Assembly: GCA_047601185.1 (NCBI GenBank)
Contig: JASGJS010000001.1
Coordinates: 1,364,001 to 1,428,000 of the forward strand
Direction: 5' to 3'
DNA: 64,000 nt
Source: JASGJS01 sp047601185
GTDB taxonomy: Bacteria; Pseudomonadota; Gammaproteobacteria; JAURND01
In this document: in pieces, positions 8,900 through 17,040 of the stretch
Layout: each line of letters opens with the position of its first letter
Position numbering within the stretch: the first letter of the stretch is position 1
The notes under the pieces: generated by a model
What the model saw: the letters and a program-made list of their open reading frames with translations, nothing else
What the model was told of the DNA's origin: nothing
Databases searched by the model: none
Position numbers and translations under genes: made by a program

Positions 8900-9358
8900 A
8901 TGATTACGCCAACTGTTAGGAGATATCTGGACGATCATCATATTTCCTACAAAACCATCAACCATGTGCCGGCTTACACAGCACAAGAAACCGCGCAACT
9001 ATCGCATATTTCTGGAAAAGAAATCGCAAAATGCGTTATCGTCAAAATTGATGGCAAATTAGCGATGATCGTAGAACCCGCCAGCATTCGCCTCGATCTA
9101 TCGTGGATTAAAGCCTGGCTCAAAGCGAATCAGGTGGAATTAGCCAACGAACAAGAGTTTCAAGAGTGCTTTCCCGACTGTGAATTAGGCGCAATGCCGC
9201 CATTTGGGAATCTATATGGTATGGACGTGATTGTGGACGATATGTTAACGGAAGACAGAACCATTGCTTTCAATGGGGGCACTCATACGGATCTGGTTGA
9301 AATGGCTTACAAAGATTATGAAAATTTAGTTAAACCTCGCTTAATGCGGGGTCACTAG
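8900..9358 (+). CDS. YbaK/ProX-type aminoacyl-tRNA deacylase
   Basis: Proteins of this family hydrolyse mischarged aminoacyl-tRNAs in trans. The 152-residue protein has the family fold signatures HVPAYTAQETAQLSHISGKE, AKCVIVKIDGK with the conserved Lys, GAMPPFGNLYGMDVIVD, and AFNGGTHTDLVEM. It is closer to the YeaK or free-standing ProX-like branch than to E. coli YbaK, but the exact substrate cannot be told from sequence. I chose the ATG at 8900 because AGAGGAGG lies 7 nt upstream; a TTG at 8882 would place that site inside the gene. The gene ends 12 nt before the next, suggesting cotranscription. Confidence 0.85.
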   Translation: MITPTVRRYLDDHHISYKTINHVPAYTAQETAQLSHISGKEIAKCVIVKIDGKLAMIVEPASIRLDLSWIKAWLKANQVELANEQEFQECFPDCELGAMPPFGNLYGMDVIVDDMLTEDRTIAFNGGTHTDLVEMAYKDYENLVKPRLMRGH

Positions 9359-9370
9359 GGAGGCATTGCT

Positions 9371-9919
9371 ATGTCGAATGGTTTATCGAATATCCTCACG
9401 GAAATTACCCTACGAGGGATCCCCGACTCTGAGGCCGTAGAACAGCGCATTCGCGCCAAAATAGAAAAATTACATCAATTTTTCCATCACATCGAATCCT
9501 GCAAAGTGGTCGTAGAATATGCGCAAAAACATCAAAGTCAAGGGCGTTTATTTACGATGACACTAGAACTAGAAGTCCCCAATAAAAGATTAGCGGTCAG
9601 TCATAAAAAAGATGAAGATCTTTACGTGGTGATTCGTGATACGTTTGCAGCAATGAAAAAACAATTGGATCATTACGCGGGAAAAAATCGCAAAGACGTT
9701 AAAACGCATGCAACTGCATTGAAAGGAAAAGTCGTACGGCTTTTCGATGACTATGGTTTTATTGAAGACCCAGCAGGCATGGAATATTACTTTAGCGATG
9801 TGAACGTCGTGCGCCAAGGCTTTGCTGAATTAATAGTTGGATCTGATGTCAGCTTTATTGAAAATCCCTCAGGCGATGCGCTTCAAGCCAATCATGTCAA
9901 TTTGGATAAAGCCGCTTAA
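9371..9919 (+). CDS. HPF/RaiA ribosome-associated domain fused to a cold-shock-like domain
   Basis: Residues 1-105 match the hibernation-promoting factor/RaiA fold: ITLRGIPDSEAVEQRIRAKI, a VVVEYAQKH strand, LELEVPNKRL, and the C-terminal helix VVIRDTFAAMKKQLDHYAGK. Residues 118-180 look like a cold-shock (S1/OB) domain: GKVVRLFDDYGFIED, YYFSDVNVV, GSDVSFIE. The combination suggests a stress protein that binds the small ribosomal subunit and contacts RNA through the OB domain. HPF proteins with cold-shock-like tails are known in several Proteobacteria, but their mechanism is poorly defined. A good ribosome binding site (GGGAGGC) precedes the ATG. Confidence 0.85.
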   Translation: MSNGLSNILTEITLRGIPDSEAVEQRIRAKIEKLHQFFHHIESCKVVVEYAQKHQSQGRLFTMTLELEVPNKRLAVSHKKDEDLYVVIRDTFAAMKKQLDHYAGKNRKDVKTHATALKGKVVRLFDDYGFIEDPAGMEYYFSDVNVVRQGFAELIVGSDVSFIENPSGDALQANHVNLDKAA

Positions 9920-10020
9920 ATCAGGTTCTGCCACTCAGGAGAGGGAGTGCTCTCCCAAAGATGTTCTAACTTGCCTTATGGCATTTGTTACGGTATCATA
10001 TATGGCAAGGAGGGGAACTC

Positions 10021-10233
10021 ATGCTCTCACACACTCAAAAAATTACCGCTCATTTACCTGTTGATTTATTACATGATGCTCAATCTGTGACAGGCAAGGG
10101 TATTACTGAAACGCTGAAAATTGCTTTAACGCAGCTAGCGCGCTCTAAAGCTTATGATGATCTGCGCAAAATGCGTGGAAAAATAAAATTTTCAATTGAT
10201 TTGGCTGAGCTGCGAAAAGATAAGGATGAATGA
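10021..10233 (+). CDS. Antitoxin of a VapBC-type toxin-antitoxin pair
   Basis: This 70-residue protein precedes and overlaps a PIN-domain gene in the arrangement normal for VapB antitoxins. The N-terminal half (KITAHLPVDLLHDAQ, followed by ITETLKIALTQLA) looks like a ribbon-helix-helix DNA-binding domain. The C-terminal half (LRKMRGKIKFSIDLAELRKDK) is the expected toxin-neutralising tail. I start at the ATG at 10021 because AAGGAGGGG lies 6 nt upstream. RHH antitoxins usually autorepress the operon with their toxin. Confidence 0.8.
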   Translation: MLSHTQKITAHLPVDLLHDAQSVTGKGITETLKIALTQLARSKAYDDLRKMRGKIKFSIDLAELRKDKDE

Positions 10234-10607
10234 TGATTGCGGCTGATACTTCTGTCCTAATAAATTATTTTAAGGGCATTGATCATCCCAAAACGATACT
10301 AGTGGATGAAGCTTTACAATGCCATACATTGGTTTTACCGCCCGTTGTGATAGCAGAAATTTGTAGTGATTCGAGCTTGCCAGTCAAATTTTTAAACAAA
10401 ATTTTAGAGCTACCCTTCCTAGAAGTACTTGAAGGTTACTGGCAAAGGGCAGGAATGAATAGAGCAAAATTAATTAGCAAGAAGTTTAAAGCGCGCTTGG
10501 CAGATACTTTAATTGCGCAAAGTTGCATTGATCATCAGATACCCCTCATTACCTGTGACACAGACTTCCGCCACTTTGTCAAATATTGCCAATTGATTCT
10601 ATTATAA
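10230..10607 (+). CDS. PIN-domain ribonuclease toxin (VapC-like)
   Basis: VapC toxins cleave tRNA or rRNA using four acidic residues of a PIN domain. The 125-residue protein shows them in order: D6 in AADTSVLI, E in VIAEICSD (about 43), D in LADTLIAQ (about 92), and D in TCDTDFRHF (about 110). The length is typical. The first ATG overlaps the antitoxin stop (ATGA), with a second ATG three bases on. The pair sits in a region with an IS3 element and a broken gene, consistent with mobile accessory DNA. Confidence 0.88.
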   Translation: MMIAADTSVLINYFKGIDHPKTILVDEALQCHTLVLPPVVIAEICSDSSLPVKFLNKILELPFLEVLEGYWQRAGMNRAKLISKKFKARLADTLIAQSCIDHQIPLITCDTDFRHFVKYCQLILL

Positions 10608-10667
10608 ACAAGAGATTTAGATTTATAAGGAAAATAAAATGAAAAAACAAAACATCGGAACTGCCCA

Positions 10668-11010
10668 AATGGCTTAGGCTTGTCGGTTGGTGGTATGTGG
10701 CCTGCACATTTAGCCTTGGCTCATCCTGAAAATGTTTCTGCGCTTGTGTTAATGGATACTTTTTTTAGGAGAAGAGCCTGAGATACCCCAAAAAACCTAT
10801 TTGGCACTGTTAGATGAGTTAGCGAGAGATCATAAAATAACCCCTGAATTTGCTCAAAAAGTAATGCCATACTTTTTTGCCAAAAATACCCCTTTAGAAA
10901 GACCTTGGATCGGCCATCAATTTATGGAAAGATTACAAGAGGCGCCTGAAAGTCACATTCAAGGGAAGGTCGAACTTGGGCGCGCTATTTTTGCCTCGAT
11001 GTTCTGCTAA
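10668..11010 (+). pseudogene. Broken alpha/beta-hydrolase fragment with a homopolymer frameshift
   Basis: Two frames join into one alpha/beta-hydrolase-like fragment. The upstream part reads GLGLSVGGMWPAHLALAHPE then VSALVLMDTF, with a nucleophile-elbow-like G-x-S-x-G. The downstream part reads LGEEPEIPQKTYLALLDELA and onwards to a stop at 11010. They are shifted by one base at a run of seven T residues at 10760-10767; six would restore the frame. The start of the enzyme, including the oxyanion region, is missing, and the downstream piece ends early, without the catalytic Asp/His part. An IS3 element lies about 40 bp downstream. Confidence 0.75.
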
Positions 11011-11089
11011 TGAGATAGTATTCAAGTATGTGTAATGTTCAAAATAGAGCTGTCAACCCCCCATTTTTAGTACAACGCATAAGTAGAAA

Positions 11090-11824
11090 TCATAGCATTT
11101 CCCTATATTGCTGTGGTGTCAAATGCCCCAGCGACTGATGGGGTCTTTCCAGGTTATATTCCTGTAACCATTGATCAGTTATGGCTTGCACGTGGTTAAT
11201 ATCCTTAAATAAATGCACACCTAATACTTCTTCACGATAAGTACGATTAAATCGTTCGATATAAGCATTCTGTGCTGGTTTTCCTGGCTCAATATGACGA
11301 AGCTTTACACCATGTTTTTTGGCCCAATCAAACATTTCTTTTGAAATATTCTCAGGGCCATTATCCACCCGAAGCTGCATAGGATAACCATGCTTAATAG
11401 ATATCCAATCTAAAAACGCTGTTACCCGTTTAGCAGGTAATGATAAATTTGCTTGGATTCCCAATGCTTCCCGATTGCAGTCATCCAGTACATTCACAGT
11501 GCGAAATCGCCTACCATTTGCAAGTGCATCGCTCATGAAATCCATCGACCAGCTTTCATTCATTTGCATTGGCCAATTCAACGCAGTTTTCTCTCTCTGT
11601 GGCAGTCGCCTTTTGGGCTTACGTCTTAAATTTAATTTTAAATCACAATAAACCCTATAAACACGCTTATGGTTCCATTGATAACCTTGTTGTCTGAGTT
11701 TTTGAAACATCTTTTCAAACCCATAACGGCGATACCTAATGGCTAAATCCTGCAGAGCACATTTAATCTCCTCATCATTTTCTAATTTATGAGAATATCC
11801 AAAAACTGAACGACTAATGTTCAA
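11090..11824 (-). CDS. IS3-family transposase OrfB (DDE integrase domain)
   Basis: OrfB supplies the catalytic rve domain. From the listed ATG it has 244 residues: HTH_21-like region (YRRYGFEKMFQKLRQQGYQW), then the DDE core with first D in WSMDFMSDAL, second D in RVDNGPENIS, and E in YIERFNRTYREEVL, ending in the ERPHQSLGHLTPQQY signature. The frame continues upstream without a stop to the A8 run at 11908-11915, where a -1 slip would fuse it to orfA. The functional product is therefore probably the OrfAB fusion rather than OrfB alone. Confidence 0.93.
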   Translation of the reverse strand: MNISRSVFGYSHKLENDEEIKCALQDLAIRYRRYGFEKMFQKLRQQGYQWNHKRVYRVYCDLKLNLRRKPKRRLPQREKTALNWPMQMNESWSMDFMSDALANGRRFRTVNVLDDCNREALGIQANLSLPAKRVTAFLDWISIKHGYPMQLRVDNGPENISKEMFDWAKKHGVKLRHIEPGKPAQNAYIERFNRTYREEVLGVHLFKDINHVQAITDQWLQEYNLERPHQSLGHLTPQQYREML

Positions 11825-11904
11825 TAATCGGCAGGCTCGATTTAGGCTAATTTGATGGGTTTGAATTGCATAATTAACCCATTCTCTACGCTCTACTGCC
11901 GTAA

Positions 11905-12168
11905 CTATTTTTTTTCGAGAACATCTTTCAATACCCGATAATCCAGGCTTAATTCAGCATACATATGTTTTAAGCGCTGATTTTCTTCTTCTAGCTGTTT
12001 TAAGCGTTTTACATCTGATTCGATCATTCCATTAAATTTGTTCCGCCAGCTATAAATCGTTGCCTCGCTAATGGCATATTTTCGGCTTAAATCGACGATG
12101 GGCACACCGGCTTCAAGCTCTTTTAAAATCCCAATTATTTGGTTTTCAGTAAATCTCGTTTTTTTCAT
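11905..12168 (-). CDS. IS3-family OrfA (helix-turn-helix) with -1 frameshift signal
   Basis: OrfA (87 residues) has the Tnp_HTH fold FTENQIIGILKELEAG, ISEATIYSWRNKF, followed by a leucine-zipper helix (VKRLKQLEEENQRLKHMYAE) that mediates multimerisation. Its last codons are GAA AAA AAA TAG, so eight consecutive A residues directly precede the stop. A -1 slip there enters the frame of orfB, giving the standard OrfAB transposase of IS3 elements. Confidence 0.92.
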   Translation of the reverse strand: MKKTRFTENQIIGILKELEAGVPIVDLSRKYAISEATIYSWRNKFNGMIESDVKRLKQLEEENQRLKHMYAELSLDYRVLKDVLEKK

Positions 12169-12279
12169 TGTAGAGTCCTCTTAGTTCGACTAGTTTATCG
12201 GAAAACTCTACTTATGGGTTGTACTATTTTAGGGGAGGATTACCGAGCTATGAAATTTAGATTCCTACAAAAATTGAAA

Positions 12280-12341
12280 GTGGCGAGCTGTTTCCTTCTC
12301 CCCTTGTGGGAGAAGGTGCCCGATTAGGGCGGATGAGGGGT
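12280..12341 (+). repeat. Family B dispersed palindromic repeat
   Basis: Same core as 2767-2827 in the opposite orientation, with flank GTGGCGAGCTGTTTCC and a complete GGGAGAAGGTGCCCG arm. It lies 38 bp beyond the right end of the IS3 element. Confidence 0.85.
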
Positions 12342-12372
12342 AAAATAAGCAAAAAAACAATAGGAGTAATGT

Positions 12373-12657
12373 ATGAACTCAGGCATCAAACCAGAAGATG
12401 TATTATCTGAAGATGAAAATTATACTGTCGTGCAAGATGTGCGACTGAGGAAGGGGACTATTGCAGCGGCATTGAAAAACGCGAGCATTTTATCTGCTCC
12501 AGATTCTACTTTAGAAGAACGAGAAGGTGCTAAAGCGGCATTGATAGAATTGGCTCCGGCTTTAGTATTGATAGGGTTGTACGACCATCTGACTTGGAAA
12601 AATCAAAATATTCAAAATTTGGTGGAAGAAGCCGCAGCAAAATTACGCTCTAAATGA
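12373..12657 (+). CDS. Small protein of unknown function
   Basis: 94 residues, acidic N-terminus (KPEDVLSEDENYTVVQDV), then a predicted helical region with a hydrophobic stretch LIELAPALVLIGLYDHL and an amphipathic C-terminal helix. TAGGAG lies 8 nt before the ATG, supporting a real gene. No signal peptide or clear membrane span. I do not recognise a family. It is isolated between the IS3/repeat cluster and the arn-like operon on the other strand, so it may be accessory. Confidence 0.65.
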   Translation: MNSGIKPEDVLSEDENYTVVQDVRLRKGTIAAALKNASILSAPDSTLEEREGAKAALIELAPALVLIGLYDHLTWKNQNIQNLVEEAAAKLRSK

Positions 12658-12660
12658 ACC

Positions 12661-12772
12661 CATCCATTCAGCACATTCTAAGGGAAGCTTGAGCTTATGT
12701 GAGGCAGGAGGCGTCGTCCTCGCAGGATGCGGGGATCCAGTCTGCAGGAAGCAAAACTTTATCTTCTCGTAG
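12661..12772. repeat. Half copy of family C palindromic element
   Basis: This copy has the left terminus (ATCCATTCAGCACATTCTAA), the GGAGGCGTCGTCCTCGCA arm and the GATCCAGTCTGCAGG core seen at 17041-17236, but the mirror-image right half is missing. It lies between two convergent genes and ends exactly at the stop codon of the epimerase gene. Confidence 0.75.
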
Positions 12773-13786
12773 TTACGTATAACTGGCGAGGGTCTTACGA
12801 ATTGCTGTCTCAAGATCGGTGGTGGGTTTCCAGCCCAAACGTTTGTCAGCATTGGCAATAGAAGGCACACGTGCTGAAACATCTTGATAGCCGGCGCCAT
12901 AATAAGTTTCTCCGGGTACAGAAACGATTTCAATATTCGCGGCAGATTTCGCAAAAAAGGGATATTCTTGTGCGAGACTTAACATCAGTTCTGCCAATTC
13001 TCGAATGGAGACGTTATTGGAGGGGTTGCCAATGTTGAAAATTTCTCCTGTGGCACAATCGTTTTGATTGGCAATGATTTTTAATAAGCAGTCAATGCCA
13101 TCATCAATATAGGTGAAACTGCGTTGTTGCTTGCCGCCATCCACTAATTGAATGTTTTGACCATGCACGATATTGCTGAGAAATTGCGTTACTACACGTG
13201 AACTTCCGGCGTGCGGGATAAAAATATTATCTTGCCCAGGGCCGATCCAGTTAAAGGGGCGAAATAAAGTAAACGCTAAGCCTTGATGTTTGCCGTAAGC
13301 GTAAATGACCCGATCCAATAATTGTTTGCTGGTCGAATAAATCCAACGTTCTTTATGGATGGGGCCGACGACAAAGTTGGAATGCGCTTCATGAAATTCA
13401 GCATCTTGACACATGCCATAGACTTCAGAGGTGGAAGGAAAAATGACGCGGGCGTTGTATTTTAAACACTGTCGGATAATCTCTAAATTGGCTTCAAAGT
13501 CGAGTTCAAAAATTTTGAGGGGGTCTTTAACATAGGTGGCAGGGGTTGCAATGGCGACTAAAGGCAATACGACCTGACATTTTTCGATATGATAGGCAAT
13601 CCATTCTTTTTGGATGGTCATATCGCCTTCCATAAAGTGTAGGCGCGGGTGATTTAAATAATCGGCTAATTGGTGAGAGCTCAAGTCTAAGCCGAAAATT
13701 TCCCAGTCGGTGTGTTCTAAAATAGCGCGGACTAAAGTGTGGCCGATAAAACCATTGGCGCCTAAAATTAAAACTTTTAATGTCAT
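12773..13786 (-). CDS. UDP-glucuronate C4'' decarboxylase, stand-alone ArnA C-terminal domain type
   Basis: The product belongs to the extended SDR family and resembles the decarboxylase half of ArnA, which oxidises UDP-glucuronate and releases CO2 to give UDP-4-keto-pentose for lipid A aminoarabinose. Seen: NAD motif GANGFIG at 9-15, catalytic region PSTSEVYGMC, the YSTSK Tyr/Lys pair, and FRPFNWIGPGQD. The N-terminal formyltransferase domain of E. coli ArnA (about 300 residues) is absent; this protein is only 337 residues. It is the last gene in the arnT-arnE-arnC-like minus-strand cluster, separated from the glycosyltransferase gene by 160 bp holding a family B repeat. Confidence 0.85.
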   Translation of the reverse strand: MTLKVLILGANGFIGHTLVRAILEHTDWEIFGLDLSSHQLADYLNHPRLHFMEGDMTIQKEWIAYHIEKCQVVLPLVAIATPATYVKDPLKIFELDFEANLEIIRQCLKYNARVIFPSTSEVYGMCQDAEFHEAHSNFVVGPIHKERWIYSTSKQLLDRVIYAYGKHQGLAFTLFRPFNWIGPGQDNIFIPHAGSSRVVTQFLSNIVHGQNIQLVDGGKQQRSFTYIDDGIDCLLKIIANQNDCATGEIFNIGNPSNNVSIRELAELMLSLAQEYPFFAKSAANIEIVSVPGETYYGAGYQDVSARVPSIANADKRLGWKPTTDLETAIRKTLASYT

Positions 13787-13796
13787 TATGTTAAAT

Positions 13797-13842
13797 CCCC
13801 CTCATCCGCCTATCGGCACCTTCTCCCACGGAGGGGAGAAGG
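13797..13842 (-). repeat. Family B dispersed palindromic repeat
   Basis: CCCCTCATCCGCCTATCGGC followed by CACCTTCTCCCACGGAGGGG and AGAAGGC. This sub-type lacks the CCC/GGGC expansion of the 2767 copy and is shared with 27388, 27674 and 35475. It separates the decarboxylase and glycosyltransferase genes. Confidence 0.85.
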
Positions 13843-13946
13843 CACCACTTCAAAAAAACTTTTAAGTGTTTCCTGCTAGATTTTCGCCATTGAAGTAAAG
13901 AACTATGAGAATAAAACTAACTAAAATGGCTAAGTCTTAGTGACCT

Positions 13947-14882
13947 CTACTGCTGAATGATGTTACGAATCACGAACCGAGGCCGTTGTCGCACTTCTAA
14001 ATAGATACGACCAATATATTCTCCTAAAATGCCCAATCCTAATAGACACAAGCCAATAAAGAAAAACGCAATGGCGAATAAAGTGAAGACCCCTTGCACT
14101 TCTGGTCCTTCAAAAATTCGGCGTAAAAATAAATAAACCACCAGTAAGCCGCTGAGTCCTGAAATAAAAATTCCTAACATAGTGAAAACTTGTAAAGGTA
14201 CTAATGAAAAATTGGTGATTAAATCAAAATTATAACGAATGAGTTTGTAAAAATTATAATTGGATTTTCCTGCGGCGCGTGCTTCGTGGGTGACGGGCAC
14301 TTCAGCAGGATTGGCGGCATAATTCAGCGCCAGAGCATTAATAAAGGTATTAGATTCATTGCTAGAGACCATGAGATCGACAATATGGCGTTTGTAAGCG
14401 CGCAGCATACAGCCTTGATCTTTCATGGTGAGGCCAGGCATGATTTTCGCACGAATGTAATTATGTAATCGCGAGATGCCTTTTCGCCAGGTGCTGTCTT
14501 GACGATTTTCGCGATAGCCACCTACTACGTCATGTCCTTGCTCAATTTTTTCGAGCAGTGCTGGAATATTTTCGGGCGGATTTTGTAAGTCTGCATCCAT
14601 TGTGACGACCACTTCGCCTCGCACATGCTCTAATCCGGCCATAATTGCCAAATGTTGGCCATAATTGGTATTAAAATTAATGACACGGATTTCATTGGGT
14701 CGGCGTTGAAAAAATTCTTGTAAAATTGCCTCAGTTTTATCACGACTGCCATCATTGGTAAAAATCACTTCAAACGGTTTGCCGATTTGATCGAGCACTG
14801 GTATTAATCGGCTATAGAGATTTTCTAGCGATTCTTGCTCGTTATAAACAGGAATCACTACGCTCAGATAAGGTGCAGACAT
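13947..14882 (-). CDS. arnC: ArnC-like undecaprenyl-phosphate glycosyltransferase
   Basis: A GT2 enzyme that transfers a sugar from a UDP donor to undecaprenyl phosphate at the inner face of the cytoplasmic membrane. The N-terminal GT-A domain has VVIPVYNEQESL, TNDGSRDKT and the DXD-containing VTMDADLQNPPE. Two C-terminal membrane segments (about 225-255 and 262-290) lie around a positively charged loop, as in ArnC/DPM1-like proteins. The 311-residue length fits ArnC. The neighbouring arnT, small SMR and ArnA-like genes support a role in 4-amino-arabinose (or a related sugar) transfer to lipid A, although GT2 specificity is not readable from motifs. Confidence 0.85.
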   Translation of the reverse strand: MSAPYLSVVIPVYNEQESLENLYSRLIPVLDQIGKPFEVIFTNDGSRDKTEAILQEFFQRRPNEIRVINFNTNYGQHLAIMAGLEHVRGEVVVTMDADLQNPPENIPALLEKIEQGHDVVGGYRENRQDSTWRKGISRLHNYIRAKIMPGLTMKDQGCMLRAYKRHIVDLMVSSNESNTFINALALNYAANPAEVPVTHEARAAGKSNYNFYKLIRYNFDLITNFSLVPLQVFTMLGIFISGLSGLLVVYLFLRRIFEGPEVQGVFTLFAIAFFFIGLCLLGLGILGEYIGRIYLEVRQRPRFVIRNIIQQ

Positions 14883-14892
14883 TATTGCTCTC

Positions 14893-15264
14893 CTAAGATC
14901 GCGCGACTAAATAGACGCCGAGTAGAATAAAAAAAATACCGCTCATTTTGCCAGCGGTTAAAGATTCTCCAAATAAATAATAAGCGGCGAAAGCATTGAC
15001 GACGTATCCCAAGCTAACTAAAGGGTAGGCGATACTGACTGGGGTTCGGGATAATACGCCGATCCAAACGACAACACTGATCACATAGCAGATCAACCCT
15101 AGCACGATAAACGGATTGAACGCCATTTGCAAACTCACCGGAATGACATTCGACCAATTAAACGCAATATGGCTAATGCGTGCCGAGCCTGCTTTCAAAC
15201 ACAGTTGGGCGATGGTATTTAATAACACACCCAAGAGTAACCACGGGAAAACGGTCCATTTCAT
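14893..15264 (-). CDS. ArnE/ArnF-type SMR-family flippase subunit
   Basis: A 123-residue protein with four predicted membrane segments of the EamA/SMR family. In the arn pathway ArnE and ArnF form the flippase that moves undecaprenyl-P-sugar to the periplasmic face. Only one SMR gene is present, so it may act as a homodimer or pair with a distant subunit. I start at the ATG at 15264 (MKWTVF), which overlaps the arnT stop as ATGA. The frame is open for 55 more codons upstream but those lie inside arnT. Confidence 0.82.
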   Translation of the reverse strand: MKWTVFPWLLLGVLLNTIAQLCLKAGSARISHIAFNWSNVIPVSLQMAFNPFIVLGLICYVISVVVWIGVLSRTPVSIAYPLVSLGYVVNAFAAYYLFGESLTAGKMSGIFFILLGVYLVARS

Positions 15265-16913
15265 AAGGGTCGATTCGTCACTAAAATATTTTTTCCAGTT
15301 TGAGAGACAGGATAAAGCGGTGGCTTGCCCGCTGCAGTCCAAGCGTCTATCTCCATTTCTGGCAGTTGGTGATACATTTTCAGCCCCATAATGGCGTAGG
15401 CGCGCGGCGCTGTTCTCCATAAATTCCAAAACTGTTGTTCGCTTAATACCCAGCCTGTGGTATTTTGATGCGCCATGCCAAAGGCTAACTCTCCTTCATA
15501 ATGGGCAACGATGATCCGGCGTTGTAAATACACCGGTAAGTCTTGGAAATATCCTTGATAAGTGACCACCGGGGTATCAGCCGTTAAACGTGGTAACAAT
15601 ACCTGCGCTAAAGGCTTCACCGATCGATTATCTAAGTTTTTGTAACTCAGATTAATACTGATTAAGCAAAAACTAAAGCTTACCATAAGTGTCAAAATGC
15701 CGATACGCACATTTTTAAAACCAGTCACAAACGTTGCCACAGCGCTCAGCACTAATAGACCCAAAATTAGGTACCAAGACACTGGGTCGCTGGGCTTAAT
15801 CAATAACTTACCGACAATGGCGATACTGAGCAATCCTAAAGCAATCAAGATAAAACGCAACTTTAATTGACCTGAAGGACGAGGCAAAGACCAAATATTT
15901 GCTAAATAGCGTCCGGTTAATAAAGCAAGCGCTGGCATAACCGGCAGCGCATAAGAAATCAACAGAGAATGCGAAAAAGTAAAAAATAGAGTAATCAACA
16001 GTGCCCATAAGACTAAAAATAATTCCACCGCATTTTGTCTTAAAAGCCGTAAATTCAGTTGCCAAGGGAAAAAGAAGATCCAAGGAAAAAATCCTAAAAA
16101 GATCGTGGCAGGAAAAAACCAAAAAGGCTGACCGCGATCCGCATAATCCGTGAAATAGCGTAAAAACTGCTGGTCAATAAAATAAAATTGAAAAAATTCA
16201 GGGTTTTTCAGTTGCACCAAAATATGCCAGGGAGCGGCGATCAATAAAAATAAAACCAAGCCAGTCGGTATACAATAAGTTTTCAGTTGCTTCCAATTGC
16301 GGGTGAGGCATAACCACGCAAAAATAATCATCCCTGGAAATATGACACCAATTAAGCCCTTGCTTAACACCGCCAATGCTGCAAACGCATACATCGACCA
16401 GAAATAAGCGACTTGTTTGCCTCGACGCGCGGTTTGAGTGCCTAAAATAAAAGCCAGTAAACAGCCAGTGAGACAAATGCTCACGACAATATCGGGGATA
16501 ATCAGATGGGCAAAGACAAAATACAGCAAACTCGTCGATAATACTAGACTGGCTAGCCATCCAGTTCGGCGGGTATATAAAATCCGCCCCGCCGCATAGA
16601 CCATTAAGCAGCCAATGATCCCTAAAAGGACAGAGACTGACCGTAAGCCCCCTTCATGAATGCCAAATAAACGGACAGGCACGGTTTCCAGCCAATAAAA
16701 AAGCGGCGGTTTTTCAAAATATTTCAGTCCATTGAGGTGCGGCGTTAAATAATCTCCACTGACAACCATTTCGCGGGGGATTTCGACATAGCGGCCTTCG
16801 TCGGGCGTTAATAGGGGTCGGCTGCCTAAGAAACAGGTAAAAAGAATTCCCAGCAACAAGGTGAGGGATAGTAGATCCTTTAGCCAATGGGAGGAGATTT
16901 TTTGAGAAGTCAT
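15261..16913 (-). CDS. arnT: ArnT-type lipid A aminoarabinose transferase (GT83)
   Basis: ArnT moves 4-amino-4-deoxy-L-arabinose from undecaprenyl phosphate to lipid A phosphates in the periplasm, lowering negative charge and giving polymyxin and cationic-peptide resistance. The 550-residue protein has the first periplasmic loop signature TPDEGRYVEIPREM with catalytic acids and LKYFEKPPLFYW, then about 12 membrane segments and a soluble C-terminal periplasmic domain. Length matches ArnT of E. coli (550). It is the first gene of the cluster; the next gene overlaps by 4 nt. arnB and arnD are not in the window. Confidence 0.88.
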   Translation of the reverse strand: MTSQKISSHWLKDLLSLTLLLGILFTCFLGSRPLLTPDEGRYVEIPREMVVSGDYLTPHLNGLKYFEKPPLFYWLETVPVRLFGIHEGGLRSVSVLLGIIGCLMVYAAGRILYTRRTGWLASLVLSTSLLYFVFAHLIIPDIVVSICLTGCLLAFILGTQTARRGKQVAYFWSMYAFAALAVLSKGLIGVIFPGMIIFAWLCLTRNWKQLKTYCIPTGLVLFLLIAAPWHILVQLKNPEFFQFYFIDQQFLRYFTDYADRGQPFWFFPATIFLGFFPWIFFFPWQLNLRLLRQNAVELFLVLWALLITLFFTFSHSLLISYALPVMPALALLTGRYLANIWSLPRPSGQLKLRFILIALGLLSIAIVGKLLIKPSDPVSWYLILGLLVLSAVATFVTGFKNVRIGILTLMVSFSFCLISINLSYKNLDNRSVKPLAQVLLPRLTADTPVVTYQGYFQDLPVYLQRRIIVAHYEGELAFGMAHQNTTGWVLSEQQFWNLWRTAPRAYAIMGLKMYHQLPEMEIDAWTAAGKPPLYPVSQTGKNILVTNRPL

Positions 16914-17040
16914 GATTTAAGTTTTATAAGAGGCTGTTGACATCTAGATTCTATAAGAAATAAGTGGCGAGCTAACTAAAAATAGCTAAAGTTCAAGATA
17001 AAAGATTACCTAAGAACATTAAAGATGTAAATGCTTTTCG

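Larger units (their letters stand above)
11051..12241 (-). mobile_element. IS3-family insertion sequence
   Basis: About 1.19 kb holding orfA and orfB in the IS3 layout. Imperfect terminal inverted repeats are visible: TAGTACAACGCATAAGTAGA at 11068-11087 and its near-complement at 12207-12226 (one mismatch), each with a C-rich outer tip. The exact outer ends and any target duplication are unsure. Both frames are intact, so the copy may be active. Confidence 0.85.
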
